This document shows, piece by piece, positions 25,159-34,267 of a stretch of 64,000 nucleotides of DNA. Each line of letters begins with the position of its first letter. The first letter of the stretch is position 1. Source of the stretch: Lewinellaceae bacterium (GTDB lineage Bacteria > Bacteroidota > Bacteroidia > Chitinophagales > Saprospiraceae); NCBI GenBank assembly GCA_020636435.1, contig JACJXX010000001.1, positions 3,675,001 to 3,739,000 of the forward strand. The letters run 5' to 3'. The notes below the pieces were generated by a model. The model made no database searches. It saw nothing but the letters and a program-made list of their open reading frames with translations, and was not told the DNA's origin. The translations under genes and the position numbers were made by a program.

Positions 25159-25956
25159 CTACCCATTCCCCGGTTCATGCACCCACAGCACATCCGGCGG
25201 CGGCAGTTCGATCCCCGGAGATTTTTCATCGTAATCGATATGGTAAAGCAGGTAGCGCATGGCCGCAATGCGGGCCACCTCCCGGATGTTGCCTTTGATG
25301 ACCACCCAGGGGCTGTAGGGCATAGAGGTGCGTTCGTACATGATGTTTTTGTACTTCGTGAATTCGTCCCATTTTTCCTGGGCCAGCAAGTCGACCGGGC
25401 TGACTTTCCACTGTTTTAGGGGGTCCGACAGGCGGTCCTCGATGCGGTGGCGCTGCACTTCCATATTGATGGAGAACCAGAACTTGAACAGTAGAATACC
25501 GTCTTCGGTGATCATTTGTTCGAACGGCAGCGCCTGCTTCATGAACAGCTCGTACTGGCTGTCGGTGCAAAAGCCCATCACCGGCTCCACGACGGCGCGG
25601 TTGTACCAACTGCGGTCGAAGAAGACGATCTCCCCGGCATTGGGCAGTTCCTGAACGTAGCGCTGGAAATACCATTGCCCCTTTTCTACCTCAGAAGGCT
25701 TTCCCAGCGCGACGACTCTGTAGTGACGCGGGTTGAGAAACTGGGAGAACCGAAAGATGGCCCCGCCTTTGCCCGCCGTATCCCTGCCTTCGAAGATGAC
25801 GGCCAGGCGCAGGCCGTTCTCATGGATGTGCTTTTGCAGTTTAAGCAACTCTACCTGCAGAAAATACAGGTCGTGAACATAAGCCGGGTTGACGCTGTAG
25901 TGCTGCAGCACTTGCTTGTCAAAAACTTCGTCCTGTCCGGGTTTCATCGAATCCAT
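25159..25956 (-). CDS. ppk2: Polyphosphate kinase 2 family protein
   Basis: The 265-residue one-domain PPK2 carries the Walker A-like loop FEGRDTAGKGGAI (about residues 50-62), the Walker B/lid region FFDRSWYNRAVVEPVMGF (about 113-130), and the RIEDRLSDPLKQWKVSPVD segment typical of class I enzymes. It transfers phosphate between polyphosphate and nucleoside diphosphates. The length suits class I PPK2. The gene lies 11 bp downstream of the GNAT-nitrilase gene on the same strand, a likely two-gene operon. Confidence 0.95.
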   Translation of the reverse strand: MDSMKPGQDEVFDKQVLQHYSVNPAYVHDLYFLQVELLKLQKHIHENGLRLAVIFEGRDTAGKGGAIFRFSQFLNPRHYRVVALGKPSEVEKGQWYFQRYVQELPNAGEIVFFDRSWYNRAVVEPVMGFCTDSQYELFMKQALPFEQMITEDGILLFKFWFSINMEVQRHRIEDRLSDPLKQWKVSPVDLLAQEKWDEFTKYKNIMYERTSMPYSPWVVIKGNIREVARIAAMRYLLYHIDYDEKSPGIELPPPDVLWVHEPGNG

Positions 25957-25967
25957 AACAATAACCT

Positions 25968-27500
25968 TTACTTTTTTAGTAAAACTTTATAAAGGTCGGC
26001 CCGCCGGTCTTTCAGGGTATTGACGCTGCCGAATTCGTGCAATTCCTTCAACAATTCAAGGCTTACGTCGGCAATAACGGTCATTTCCGTATTGGGCGTG
26101 GCCTCCGCCCGCACGGCGTTGGTGGGGAAAGCAAAATCCGAAGGGGTAAAGATGGCCGACTGGGCGTAGTTGATGTCCATGTTGTTGACGCGCGGCAGGT
26201 TGCCCACCGCGCCGGCAATGACCACATAACACTCGTTTTCGATGGCGCGGGCCTGGGCGCAGAGGCGCACGCGGTTGTAGCCGTTTTGGGTGTCGGTGAG
26301 GAAAGGCACGAAGAGGATTTGCAGGCCCTGGTCGGCGTAAATGCGGGCCAGCTCCGGAAATTCCACGTCGTAGCAGATGAGGATGCCCACCTTGCCGCAG
26401 TCGGTATCGAATACCTTCACCTCGTCGCCGCCGACCATGCCCCATGCGTCGCGCTCCGAGGGCGTGATGTGGATTTTCTGGTGCTTCTCCCAGGTGCCGT
26501 CGCGGCGGCAGAGGTAAGATACATTGTAGAGGTGGCCGTCATCTTCTATCTTGGGCATGCTGCCGGTAATGATGTTGACATTATAGGAAACGGAAAACTC
26601 GATGAACTTATCCCGCAGGGCGGTGGTGTAGCCTGCCAGCTCGCGGATGGCGCGGGCCTCGCCGAGGTGGTTGTAATCCGCCATCAGGGGCGCCTCGAAA
26701 AATTCGGGGAAGAGGATAAAGTCAGACTGATAATCGCTGACGGCGTCTACGAAGTATTCCACCTGCTCCACCAGAGCGTCGAAATTGCGGAACAGGCGCA
26801 TTTGCCATTGTACAATTCCTACGCGAATGACGTCTTTGGGGGTATTGATCAGCTTCTCCTCTTCGTGGTAATAGATGTTGTTCCACTCCAGCAGCGTAGC
26901 ATATTCTTTCGACTCCTTGTCCTCCGGCAGGTAGTTCTTGATGATCTTCCGCACATGGAAGTCGTTGGACAGCTGGAAGGTCAGCGTAGGGTCGTAGATT
27001 TCCTTGAGCTTTACCTGCTGGATGTACTGGCGCGGGGTGAGTTCGTCGGAGTAATCCTTGTAGTTGGGAATGCGGCCGCCGGCGACGATAGACCGCAGGT
27101 TGAGGTTTTCGCAGAGTTCTTTGCGGGCATCGTACAGGCGCCTGCCCAGGCGCATGCCCCGGAATTTGGGGTGAACGAAAAGTTCTATTCCATACAGCAC
27201 GTCGCCATCGGGGTCGTGGGTGCTGAAGGTTTCATTGCCCGTTATTTTCTGGTAATTGTGGTTGTCCCCAAATTTGGAATAATCGACGATGATGGACAAG
27301 GCGCAGGCCGCTACCTTGCCATCGACAACTACGCAGAGCTGCCCTTCGGGAAAGAGGTCCAGCAGTTTGTTGATCGACCTTTTATTCCAGTGAGTGACCC
27401 CGCCTCCTGAATAGGCTTTGATCATCGCTTCTTTGAGGCCCAGGTAGTCTTCTAGCTTGAGGTTTCGCAGTTCTATTTTCTTGGTGGCTACTTCTTCCAT
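25968..27500 (-). CDS. Fusion of GNAT acetyltransferase and nitrilase-type hydrolase
   Basis: The 510-residue protein carries an N-terminal GNAT domain (residues about 8-150, with YGIELFVHPKFRGMRLGRRLYDARKE as the acetyl-CoA loop). A carbon-nitrogen hydrolase domain (about 225-500) shows the catalytic triad Glu (LFPEFFEAP), Lys (EKHQKIHITPSE) and Cys (GILICYDVEFPE). This architecture is a recognised but poorly characterised family. The hydrolase half suggests amide or nitrile cleavage, the acetyltransferase half acyl transfer. The substrate is unknown. It heads an operon with ppk2. Confidence 0.93.
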   Translation of the reverse strand: MEEVATKKIELRNLKLEDYLGLKEAMIKAYSGGGVTHWNKRSINKLLDLFPEGQLCVVVDGKVAACALSIIVDYSKFGDNHNYQKITGNETFSTHDPDGDVLYGIELFVHPKFRGMRLGRRLYDARKELCENLNLRSIVAGGRIPNYKDYSDELTPRQYIQQVKLKEIYDPTLTFQLSNDFHVRKIIKNYLPEDKESKEYATLLEWNNIYYHEEEKLINTPKDVIRVGIVQWQMRLFRNFDALVEQVEYFVDAVSDYQSDFILFPEFFEAPLMADYNHLGEARAIRELAGYTTALRDKFIEFSVSYNVNIITGSMPKIEDDGHLYNVSYLCRRDGTWEKHQKIHITPSERDAWGMVGGDEVKVFDTDCGKVGILICYDVEFPELARIYADQGLQILFVPFLTDTQNGYNRVRLCAQARAIENECYVVIAGAVGNLPRVNNMDINYAQSAIFTPSDFAFPTNAVRAEATPNTEMTVIADVSLELLKELHEFGSVNTLKDRRADLYKVLLKK

Positions 27501-27765
27501 TTATTATCAGCTTTTGAAACTTTAGGTTATTCGGTTAATGAACAGAATAGTTCCGGAAATGTTAGCGCTTTCAAATCCCATGCCCTTAATTGGCCAGCTT
27601 TCTGCTTTTTTCTTAAATTGTCCCTGTTTCACTGCAATGGCTTTTACCCCAAATGCCTGGTAGTCTCGGTACGAACCTGAAAGATATTACAAAGCAATCA
27701 AACCGGACAGCACTATGCCTCCTGAAGCCGGGCAAGATAATAAAAAACCATAGCATAAGCGATCC

Positions 27766-29478
27766 ATGCGAAGCACATCCGCCATCCTGGTAATTTTACT
27801 GTTGTTTTCCTTTACTTTCCGGGAAGAAATGGCCTATCCCAAGGACTTTTTCGCCCCTCCGGTTACGGGGCAGATGCGCTTGTCGGGCACTTTTGGCGAA
27901 CTGCGCCCCGGCCACTTCCACGCCGGGATCGATATCAAAGGAAGCGTTGGGGATGCCCTGCTCGCCGCTGCGGGAGGATATGTCTCCCGCATCACGGTTG
28001 CTCCGGATGGTTACGGCAAAGCCATTTGCCTTTCTCACTCTAATGGGTATACCACTATTTATGCTCACCTCAGCCACTTCAGCCCGGAGCTGGAGCGCTA
28101 TGTGCGCAGCCACCAATATGCTGCCGAATCGTATGCGGTGGACCTTCGCCCCGAACCCGGGCAGTTTGCTTTTGAAAAAGGAGCCATCATCGGGGCCATG
28201 GGCCTGACCGGCAGCTCGTTCGGGCCCCATCTGCACTTTGAGGTTCGGGACGGCGGCAGCGAACTCGCGATCAACCCTCTGAATTTTGGCCTGCAGGTGG
28301 CCGATAGCCGCCCTCCTTTTATGCAACGCCTCCGGCTGTACGCTGTCGATGAACAGGGCAGTTCTTATGCACTGAAAGAGGCCGTCCTTCGGGGAGGGCA
28401 GGCCGGCAACTTTAGCCTGGCGCAGGGAGACACCCTCTACACTTATGCTGCCCGGTCGGGCTTGGGGCTGCAAGTGTTCGACCAGCAGGATGGGGCGCCC
28501 AACCGCAATGGCATCTACGATTTGAAGCTGTTTTACAACGATTCGCTGGCATTCGGCTTCAATATGGAATACTTCCGGCGGGAGGAAACAGGCTATCTCA
28601 ATGCCCATCTCGATTATGCGGCGCTTCGGGAAAACGGCCAATACGTCAACCGGCTTTACCGAATGCCGGGCAATGCCCTGTCCAATTATCCGGAAGAAGA
28701 GGGCGTCATAGCCCTGTCGCCGGGAGAAGCCGTGAAAGTCCGCATAAAAGCCGCTGATATAGCCGGCAACACAGCGGCCCTGGTTTTTTGGCTGAAACGC
28801 CTTCCCGGAGAAGAAAGCAAGCAAAGGCCCTATTGCAATTATCAACTGCCTTACGACGAGCCCAGCATCATTCAAACGCCTTCTCTGTTCCTGCGTTTTC
28901 CGGAAAACAGTTTATATGAAAACCTGGCCCTTCACTACGAACCCGTTCTGGAAGATTCTTATGGCGTCTACTCCCTGGTTCACCACGTTCATCACCCCAA
29001 TACGCCGGTTCACCGCTCCTTCCAGATCGGCATTCGCCCTACCCTGATGATACCGGACCGCCTCCGGGAGAAGGCATTCATTGCTTACTGTACCAGTGGC
29101 GGCGCCATCGTCAATTGCGGCGGGCGGTGGGAAGGGGAGTTCCTGGAAACGCGGGCGCGATCCTTCGGCGCCTACTGCATTCTGACGGACGACGAAGCGC
29201 CCGCCATCGAACCGCTCAACTGGCGGGAAGACATGCGCGGGGCTGCTTCCATGGCTTTTCGCATCAGCGACAATTACGAGACTGCCGGCGGCGTGGCCGG
29301 CCTGCAATACCGGGGAACGATCGATGGCCACTGGGCGCTATTCGAATACGATGCCAAAAACGGGCGGCTGGAATACTTCTTTGAAGAGGCCCTGGCGCCA
29401 GGGCCACACCAACTGAGGCTGGAAGTAAAGGATGCCATGGGCAATAAAGGGGTATTTGAAAAGGGGTTCAATCGGTAG
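27766..29478 (+). CDS. M23 family peptidase, exported
   Basis: The 570-residue protein has a leader (STSAILVILLLFSFTF). Its LytM/M23 domain at about residues 35-165 has zinc-site motifs HFHAGIDIKGSVGD and HLHFEVRDGGSELAINPL. The remaining 400 residues are beta-rich without a recognised domain (an Ig-like C-terminal part, ending PHQLRLEVKDAMGNKGVFEKGF). It likely cleaves peptidoglycan cross-bridges or acts as a murein hydrolase activator. Both H-x3-D and HxH ligands are intact, so it should be catalytically active. The 265 bp upstream shows nothing but AT-rich leader DNA. Confidence 0.9.
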   Translation: MRSTSAILVILLLFSFTFREEMAYPKDFFAPPVTGQMRLSGTFGELRPGHFHAGIDIKGSVGDALLAAAGGYVSRITVAPDGYGKAICLSHSNGYTTIYAHLSHFSPELERYVRSHQYAAESYAVDLRPEPGQFAFEKGAIIGAMGLTGSSFGPHLHFEVRDGGSELAINPLNFGLQVADSRPPFMQRLRLYAVDEQGSSYALKEAVLRGGQAGNFSLAQGDTLYTYAARSGLGLQVFDQQDGAPNRNGIYDLKLFYNDSLAFGFNMEYFRREETGYLNAHLDYAALRENGQYVNRLYRMPGNALSNYPEEEGVIALSPGEAVKVRIKAADIAGNTAALVFWLKRLPGEESKQRPYCNYQLPYDEPSIIQTPSLFLRFPENSLYENLALHYEPVLEDSYGVYSLVHHVHHPNTPVHRSFQIGIRPTLMIPDRLREKAFIAYCTSGGAIVNCGGRWEGEFLETRARSFGAYCILTDDEAPAIEPLNWREDMRGAASMAFRISDNYETAGGVAGLQYRGTIDGHWALFEYDAKNGRLEYFFEEALAPGPHQLRLEVKDAMGNKGVFEKGFNR

Positions 29479-29665
29479 GAAGAGTGAGTGTTCAATGTTC
29501 TGTGTTTAAGGTTCAACCCCGGGCCAAGTTAAGAAATGGCGCACTCCCTACAATGCTGCCGTGAGGCCCCCTTCTGATTTTTTCACGCTGCCCTACCCAA
29601 CGCTCCCCAGTGCTTCCCTCGTCCTGTTTCTAAAATAAGATTGTAAAGCCATAAAACTAAATATC

Positions 29666-30910
29666 ATGAAAAAGGTAATCCCGCTGTTATTATTAGGCTC
29701 TTTGTTGCTCTTCTCCCAATGCAACAAGGAAGACACCGTCAAGGATCCGGATCCGGTAGCCGGCCTTAATTGCGAGGCCAACACCGAGGCATGCCAGGTG
29801 AGCGCCGCCAATACGGAATTTGGGTTCAACCTCTTCCGGGAGTTGCATGAGGAAGCGCCCGATAAGAATGTATTCATTTCCCCTCTGAGCGTGGCCACCG
29901 CCCTCTCCATGACGGTTAATGGCGCCGAGGGGCAGACCCGCGCCGACATGATGGCCACCCTGGAGCAGACCGGCCTGAGCCTCGAACAGGCCAACGAGGG
30001 CTTCCGGCAATTGCTCACCCTGCTGCCTGCGCTGGACCCCGAGGTGCAACTGCTGCTGGCCAACTCCATCTGGTACCGGCAGGGCTTCCCCGCCAAAGAG
30101 CCCTTCCTGTCTGCCAACCGCGACTACTTCGACAGCGAAGTGGCCGAGCTGAATTTCGCCGACCCTCAGGCTCGCGTTACCATCAACAATTGGGTAAATA
30201 GCAATACCAACGGCCTGATCGAGTCGATCGTCGACCAGCCCATCCCCTCCAATGTGGTGATGTACCTCATCAACGCCGTTTATTTCAAAGGCGCCTGGCG
30301 CCACCCCTTCGACCCGGAATTTACCGCACCGTGGGAATTCCAACTGGAAAACGGTAGCACTACTGAAGTACAGATGATGAACTACGGTCAAGGTTTCCTG
30401 CCCTATTTCGAGAACGAAATGTTCCAGGCCATCGACCTGGCCTACGCCGACTCCGCTTTTACCATGAGCGTTTTCCTGCCCAAGCAGGGCCATACGGTTG
30501 ACGAAGTGATCAGCCAGATGAACAACGCTAACTGGGATTTATGGACCCAATCATTTGTTTATCAGGAACTGTTCTTCCAATTCCCGAAGTTCAAGATGAA
30601 ATACGAGGAGAGCCTGGTGAAGGTGCTGACGGATATGGGCATGGGCCTCGCCTTTGCGCCCGGCCTGGCTGATTTCAGCGGCATTGCCGATGCGGCGTTG
30701 AACATCGATGAGGTGAGGCACAAAGCCGTCATCGAAGTGAACGAAGAGGGCAGCGAAGCGGCGGCGGTAACTTCCGTAGTCATTGTGGAAACCTCTGTGC
30801 CCCTGATACCGATGATGTACGTCGACAAACCCTTTGTCTTCGCCATCCGGGATGCGCAGTCCAACGGCATTCTCTTTATCGGCAAGATGATGAATCCAAA
30901 TGAAAACTAA
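29666..30910 (+). CDS. Serpin (serine protease inhibitor) lipoprotein
   Basis: The 414-residue serpin carries a lipoprotein leader (LLLGSLLLFSQCNKEDT). The fold is recognisable from NVFISPLSVATALSMTVNGAEGQT, NAVYFKGAWRHPFDPEFT and the C-terminal signature PFVFAIRDAQSNGILFIGKM. The reactive-centre hinge reads EEGSEAAAVTS, which has the small residues needed for loop insertion, so it should be inhibitory. Counting from the conserved EEG, the predicted P1-P1' bond is Thr-Ser in IVETSVP. It probably protects surface components against foreign or host-like proteases. Bacterial serpins are scattered in distribution. Confidence 0.95.
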   Translation: MKKVIPLLLLGSLLLFSQCNKEDTVKDPDPVAGLNCEANTEACQVSAANTEFGFNLFRELHEEAPDKNVFISPLSVATALSMTVNGAEGQTRADMMATLEQTGLSLEQANEGFRQLLTLLPALDPEVQLLLANSIWYRQGFPAKEPFLSANRDYFDSEVAELNFADPQARVTINNWVNSNTNGLIESIVDQPIPSNVVMYLINAVYFKGAWRHPFDPEFTAPWEFQLENGSTTEVQMMNYGQGFLPYFENEMFQAIDLAYADSAFTMSVFLPKQGHTVDEVISQMNNANWDLWTQSFVYQELFFQFPKFKMKYEESLVKVLTDMGMGLAFAPGLADFSGIADAALNIDEVRHKAVIEVNEEGSEAAAVTSVVIVETSVPLIPMMYVDKPFVFAIRDAQSNGILFIGKMMNPNEN

Positions 30911-30986
30911 TTTGCGGGCCAGCCTCTTCTGAAAAGAGTGCTGGCGGCAATGCGTTCCATCCAATCTCCATTTCTTATAAACGAAT

Positions 30987-31016
30987 GCCCCGGTGCAATG
31001 CGCCGGGGCTTTTTTT
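30987..31016 (+). terminator. Intrinsic terminator after the serpin gene
   Basis: A stem of gccccgg (30987-30993) and ccggggc (31003-31009) with a 9-nt loop is followed by seven T residues. It lies 77 bp past the serpin stop and before ldh, fitting Rho-independent termination of the serpin transcript. Confidence 0.85.
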
Positions 31017-31081
31017 ATTCCTTCTTTGTGAACTTCCGTTACCCGAAAATGCTTCTACATTGAATCTCTCAACCCTACAAT

Positions 31082-32038
31082 ATGAATTCAGTAAAATGGA
31101 AGTCCAGGAAAGTAGCCATCGTCGGAGCCGGAGACGTGGGCGCCACCTTCGCTTTTTCTCTGGCGCAGAGCGGCCTGGCCGACGAGATCGCTTTGATCGA
31201 CCTCAACGAAAACCTGCTGGCCGGCCAGGTCCTCGACCTATCCCACGGCTTGCCCTATTACCCGCCGGTTAACATTCACGCCGGCAGTAAAGAAGATTAT
31301 GCGGATGCCCAGGCCATCGTCATCACCGCCGGCGCCAGCCAACGGGCCGGGGAGTCGCGCCTGGACCTGCTGCAGCGCAATGCCCGCATCATGGAAAGTA
31401 TCGTCGATGACATCGTAGCACAAGGGTCGGCAGCGGTGGTTATTGTCGTGGCCAACCCGGTGGACATCCTTACGCGGGTAGCGCTGGAACGTTCCGGATG
31501 GGACAGGAGCCGCATCATTGGCTCCGGCACCGTGCTGGACAGCGCCCGCTTCCGCTACCTCATCAGCAAATACTGTGGCGTGGGCGTGCACAATGTGCAC
31601 GCTTATATCCTGGGGGAACACGGAGACAGCGAATTCGCAGCCTGGTCGCTGACCAACATCGGAGGAATACCGGTGGATACTTTCTGCATGGAAAACGGCA
31701 CGAAAGAGAAATGGAGTGAAGAAAAAACCAGGATCGAAGAGCAGGTCCGCCGTTCCGCCTATCACGTCATTGACTACAAGGGCTCCACCTATTTTGCCGT
31801 CGGCCTGGCCCTGGTGCGGATCATCGGGGCCATACTGCGGAACCAGAGCAGCGTGCTGACCATTTCTACTTTACTGCAGGGCGAATACGGCCAGGACGGC
31901 GTTTGCATCAGCGTGCCCTGCCTGATCGACGGCGACGGGGTGAAGCGGATCATTAAGGCAGAGCTTCCGGAAATGGAGGCAGAGGCACTGAGCCGGTCGG
32001 CGGAGGTGTTGCGGAAGGCGTATGGGAAGCTGGCCTAA
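31082..32038 (+). CDS. ldh: L-lactate dehydrogenase
   Basis: The 318-residue NAD-dependent dehydrogenase has the GAGDVGATFAF nucleotide loop and the substrate-specificity loop ITAGASQRAGESRLDLLQRN. It also has VVANPVDILTRVA and the active-site histidine segment HAYILGEHGDSEFAAWS. The glutamine before RAGESR is the residue that marks lactate rather than malate specificity. It reduces pyruvate to L-lactate. The stop lies 14 bp from the convergent remnant of the ATPase gene. Confidence 0.93.
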   Translation: MNSVKWKSRKVAIVGAGDVGATFAFSLAQSGLADEIALIDLNENLLAGQVLDLSHGLPYYPPVNIHAGSKEDYADAQAIVITAGASQRAGESRLDLLQRNARIMESIVDDIVAQGSAAVVIVVANPVDILTRVALERSGWDRSRIIGSGTVLDSARFRYLISKYCGVGVHNVHAYILGEHGDSEFAAWSLTNIGGIPVDTFCMENGTKEKWSEEKTRIEEQVRRSAYHVIDYKGSTYFAVGLALVRIIGAILRNQSSVLTISTLLQGEYGQDGVCISVPCLIDGDGVKRIIKAELPEMEAEALSRSAEVLRKAYGKLA

Positions 32039-32052
32039 GACTACAATCAACT

Positions 32053-33189
32053 CTAATAAAGAAACCCAAACAACCACAAAGGTACCTGCCGCCCTACCCC
32101 AACTTCAATATCATCCGCTGCAATGTAATGATCGGCCAGGTGTTTCACCTGATTGGCTTTTTTGTTTTTGCCTCCTACTTTTACTGCGAACTTGTTAGCA
32201 ACAAGGAAATCGCCTTCGGCAGTATGCTGTACAAGGTATCGCCTTCGCACCTGATTGTAGAAGAAAGTCTCTCTCATGTTTCCTTTATCAGGCTGGGAAG
32301 GCGCCAGAGTATAAGACAAGTTGGTATTGTCCAGGTATAACTTTTCGGGTTTCTGGAGCGCGGTAATGCCTTTTCCTTTTCGATAAGGCACGAGGAAAGA
32401 ATAAAGTGTTCAATTATGGGGCAGTAATTTTTGTGCCAGGCAAGGCGCGAAGAATGAGGATAGCCAAAGCTACCTGAGTGATGAGCAACGCAGCATGGCG
32501 CAAAAAGTACAAGCCAGAATGGACAGTTTATTCTTTCGTCGTGCCTAAAGAGATGCGGTCAATTCTGCCCGCTCCAGATGGTGGAGGTACCGAAGCAGCG
32601 TATTGCGGTCCAGGCCGGAACGCTCTGCCAGCTTGGTAATGTTGGGAGTGAAAGGAGCCGATTCGGCAATGATCTGCAATAAAAGGGCAATTTTGGATAC
32701 TTTCTGTACCGGCCCGGCTTCGGCGGAAGCCAGGTCAGATTCAAGGACAAGCTGCACGACTTGTTTCAGGCGCACCGAAAACAGTGGAAGACTCTCCAGG
32801 AAAAAAGGATAATAGCCATGCTCCAGATAGGAAGTAAAGTATTGTAAAGGCTTGATGTTGCTGCTGAGTTCAATCGCCATTTCTTCATGATCATTCAGTA
32901 CCTCTTCCAATGAATAAATGCGCGATTGATAAATGCCACTTACCTGTAAATATTCGCGAAAGGAAAGCCCCGGCATGTCGTACATCACCGCCCGGCGGCT
33001 CAGGTCGACATTTTGCCGGCTCAACTCCACTATGGATGAGCCCGTGAAATAAATAATTAGATCGGGCTTCAGGTCATATAAGTTTTTGATCTCCCGCGAC
33101 CAGTTCTCATATTTGTGCACCTCGTCCAGGTAAAAATGGGTGATTCCCTGAGTTGATAGGGTTTCAGCCGCGGCCTTGTAGCGGGGCCA
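32053..33189 (-). pseudogene. Broken AAA-type ATPase with DUF4143 domain
   Basis: Three pieces of one gene are visible. The 5' remnant (frame open from 33189, first ATG at 33120) reads ITHFYLDEVHKYENWSREIKNLYDLKPDL, IIYFTGSSIVEL, then a DUF4143 part ending LDRNTLLRYLHHLERAELTASL. It stops at a TAG created by an inserted 161 bp element (32386-32546). The 3' remnant (32053-32385) continues YRKGKGITALQKPEKLYLDNTNLSYTL. Joining CTT to TAT across the insertion restores one frame. The N-terminal P-loop third is also missing: the frame hits a TAA at 33190-33192, and a heptamer repeat element lies just beyond. The gene is non-functional. Confidence 0.9.
32386..32546. mobile_element. Family A element inserted in the ATPase gene (161 bp)
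   Basis: The terminal arms aggcacgaggaaagaataaa and tttattctttcgtcgtgcct pair imperfectly. Inside, gtaatttttgtgcca and tggcgcaaaaagtac form a second inverted repeat around a core containing caaggcgcgaag and gagcaacgcagc. TA flanks both sides (32384-32385 and 32546-32547). It is identical to the copy at 57666-57826 except for one visible base (gtacaagcc against ggacaagcc). It has no coding capacity and resembles a miniature inverted-repeat element. Confidence 0.92.
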
Positions 33190-33209
33190 TTAGCCTTCGC
33201 TACAATTTC

Positions 33210-33341
33210 TGGACTTTGGATCGTCTGGCGTTTAAGTCGGAAGTGCGAAGTCGGAAGTCGGAAAGCACTGCCAAATGGGCATTCGATGCCAGTTTTCCGC
33301 TTTCCAACTTCCGGCTTCAATTGGGGATATGTCCAAAGTCC
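33210..33341. repeat. Heptamer repeat D, copy 3, with terminal inverted repeats
   Basis: The ends tggactttgga (33210-33220) and tccaaagtcc (33332-33341) are complementary. Inside are aagtcggaagtgcgaagtcg heptamers and the partial return ttccaacttccggcttc. It sits where the N-terminal part of the disrupted ATPase gene would be expected. Confidence 0.85.
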
Positions 33342-33561
33342 GTTAAAGTTTATCTGATCATGAAAAAAGTTCAAAGGGGCGGCAGGTAGCCGCCTCTGCT
33401 ATTTTATTTCTGGAAATAGGAGTAAGAGCAAATTTAAGGAACAGAAACCAAATTGAATAAAATCCCAGTCCGGCTATAGGATTAGCAGCAAAAAATGGTT
33501 ATCTTAATTTTCATTTTGTGAATGCCCTGAATATCATGGCGGCTCTAAACCAATAACTCCT

Positions 33562-34032
33562 ATGAAAAATTACCAGAACAAACCAGTAGAGAGCGACCCA
33601 AAAAAAACTGAGTTTAAGGGCGCACCCGTCACCGATTATATGGTGAGCGCAAAGGACCTGATCACCTTCCTGCCGGATACGGAAATCATGGATGTCGTTG
33701 ACACCCTGCTTCAACATGAAATTACCGGAGCGCCGGTGCTCAATGAAAAAAAGGAACTGGTCGGTTTGATCGACGATAAAGACTGCCTGAAGGTTTTATT
33801 TGGCAGCACCTATCACAACGAGCCCGTGAGCAAGCGCACCGCCTCCCACTTCATGTCCAATGTCATGAAAACCCTCAACGTGCATGCCGATATTTATGAT
33901 GTGGCCGACATCTTTCTGAACAGCGTTTACAAAAGGTTGTTGATCGTCGACGACGACGGCAAACTGATAGGCCAGATCAGCCGGCAGGATATTCTGCGGG
34001 CCATCCATGACCTAAATGACAAGGCAGGGTGA
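33562..34032 (+). CDS. CBS-domain pair protein
   Basis: The 156-residue protein consists of two CBS motifs: VTDYMVSAKDLITFLPDTEIMDVVDTLL...GAPVLNEKKELVGLIDDKDCL (residues about 17-75) and ASHFMSNVMKTLNVHADIYDVADIFL...LLIVDDDGKLIGQISRQDILRAI (about 94-150). Such Bateman modules bind adenine nucleotides and regulate partner proteins. There is no fused catalytic domain, and no obvious partner is adjacent. The ATG at 33562 follows a short AT-rich leader. Confidence 0.92.
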   Translation: MKNYQNKPVESDPKKTEFKGAPVTDYMVSAKDLITFLPDTEIMDVVDTLLQHEITGAPVLNEKKELVGLIDDKDCLKVLFGSTYHNEPVSKRTASHFMSNVMKTLNVHADIYDVADIFLNSVYKRLLIVDDDGKLIGQISRQDILRAIHDLNDKAG

Positions 34033-34149
34033 AGGGCAGGGTTCTATACTAAACGGCATAGGTTTTCCCGACCTTTTAGATACGGAAAAACCTATTGCAG
34101 CGCAGTATGATAAGTAGTCGGACATAATTATTTTACGTTTTCAAATAAC

Positions 34150-34216
34150 TCTGACGCCAATAGAAAATTGGCGCCCGAGGTGTGTTGACAGGCTCTGATT
34201 TTCTATCGGGGTCAGA
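34150..34216. repeat. Hairpin between CBS gene and mfd
   Basis: The arms tctgacgccaatagaaaat and attttctatcggggtcaga are largely complementary around a GC-containing loop. A smaller stem (aggttttcccg / cggaaaaacct) lies just before it near 34061-34096. The element lies in the gap between two convergent genes and may act as a bidirectional terminator. Confidence 0.55.
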
Positions 34217-34267
34217 CTTAAGCCCCAGATTATACGTAATTTAAATGTGTTAAATGTGTCCGGCCAC

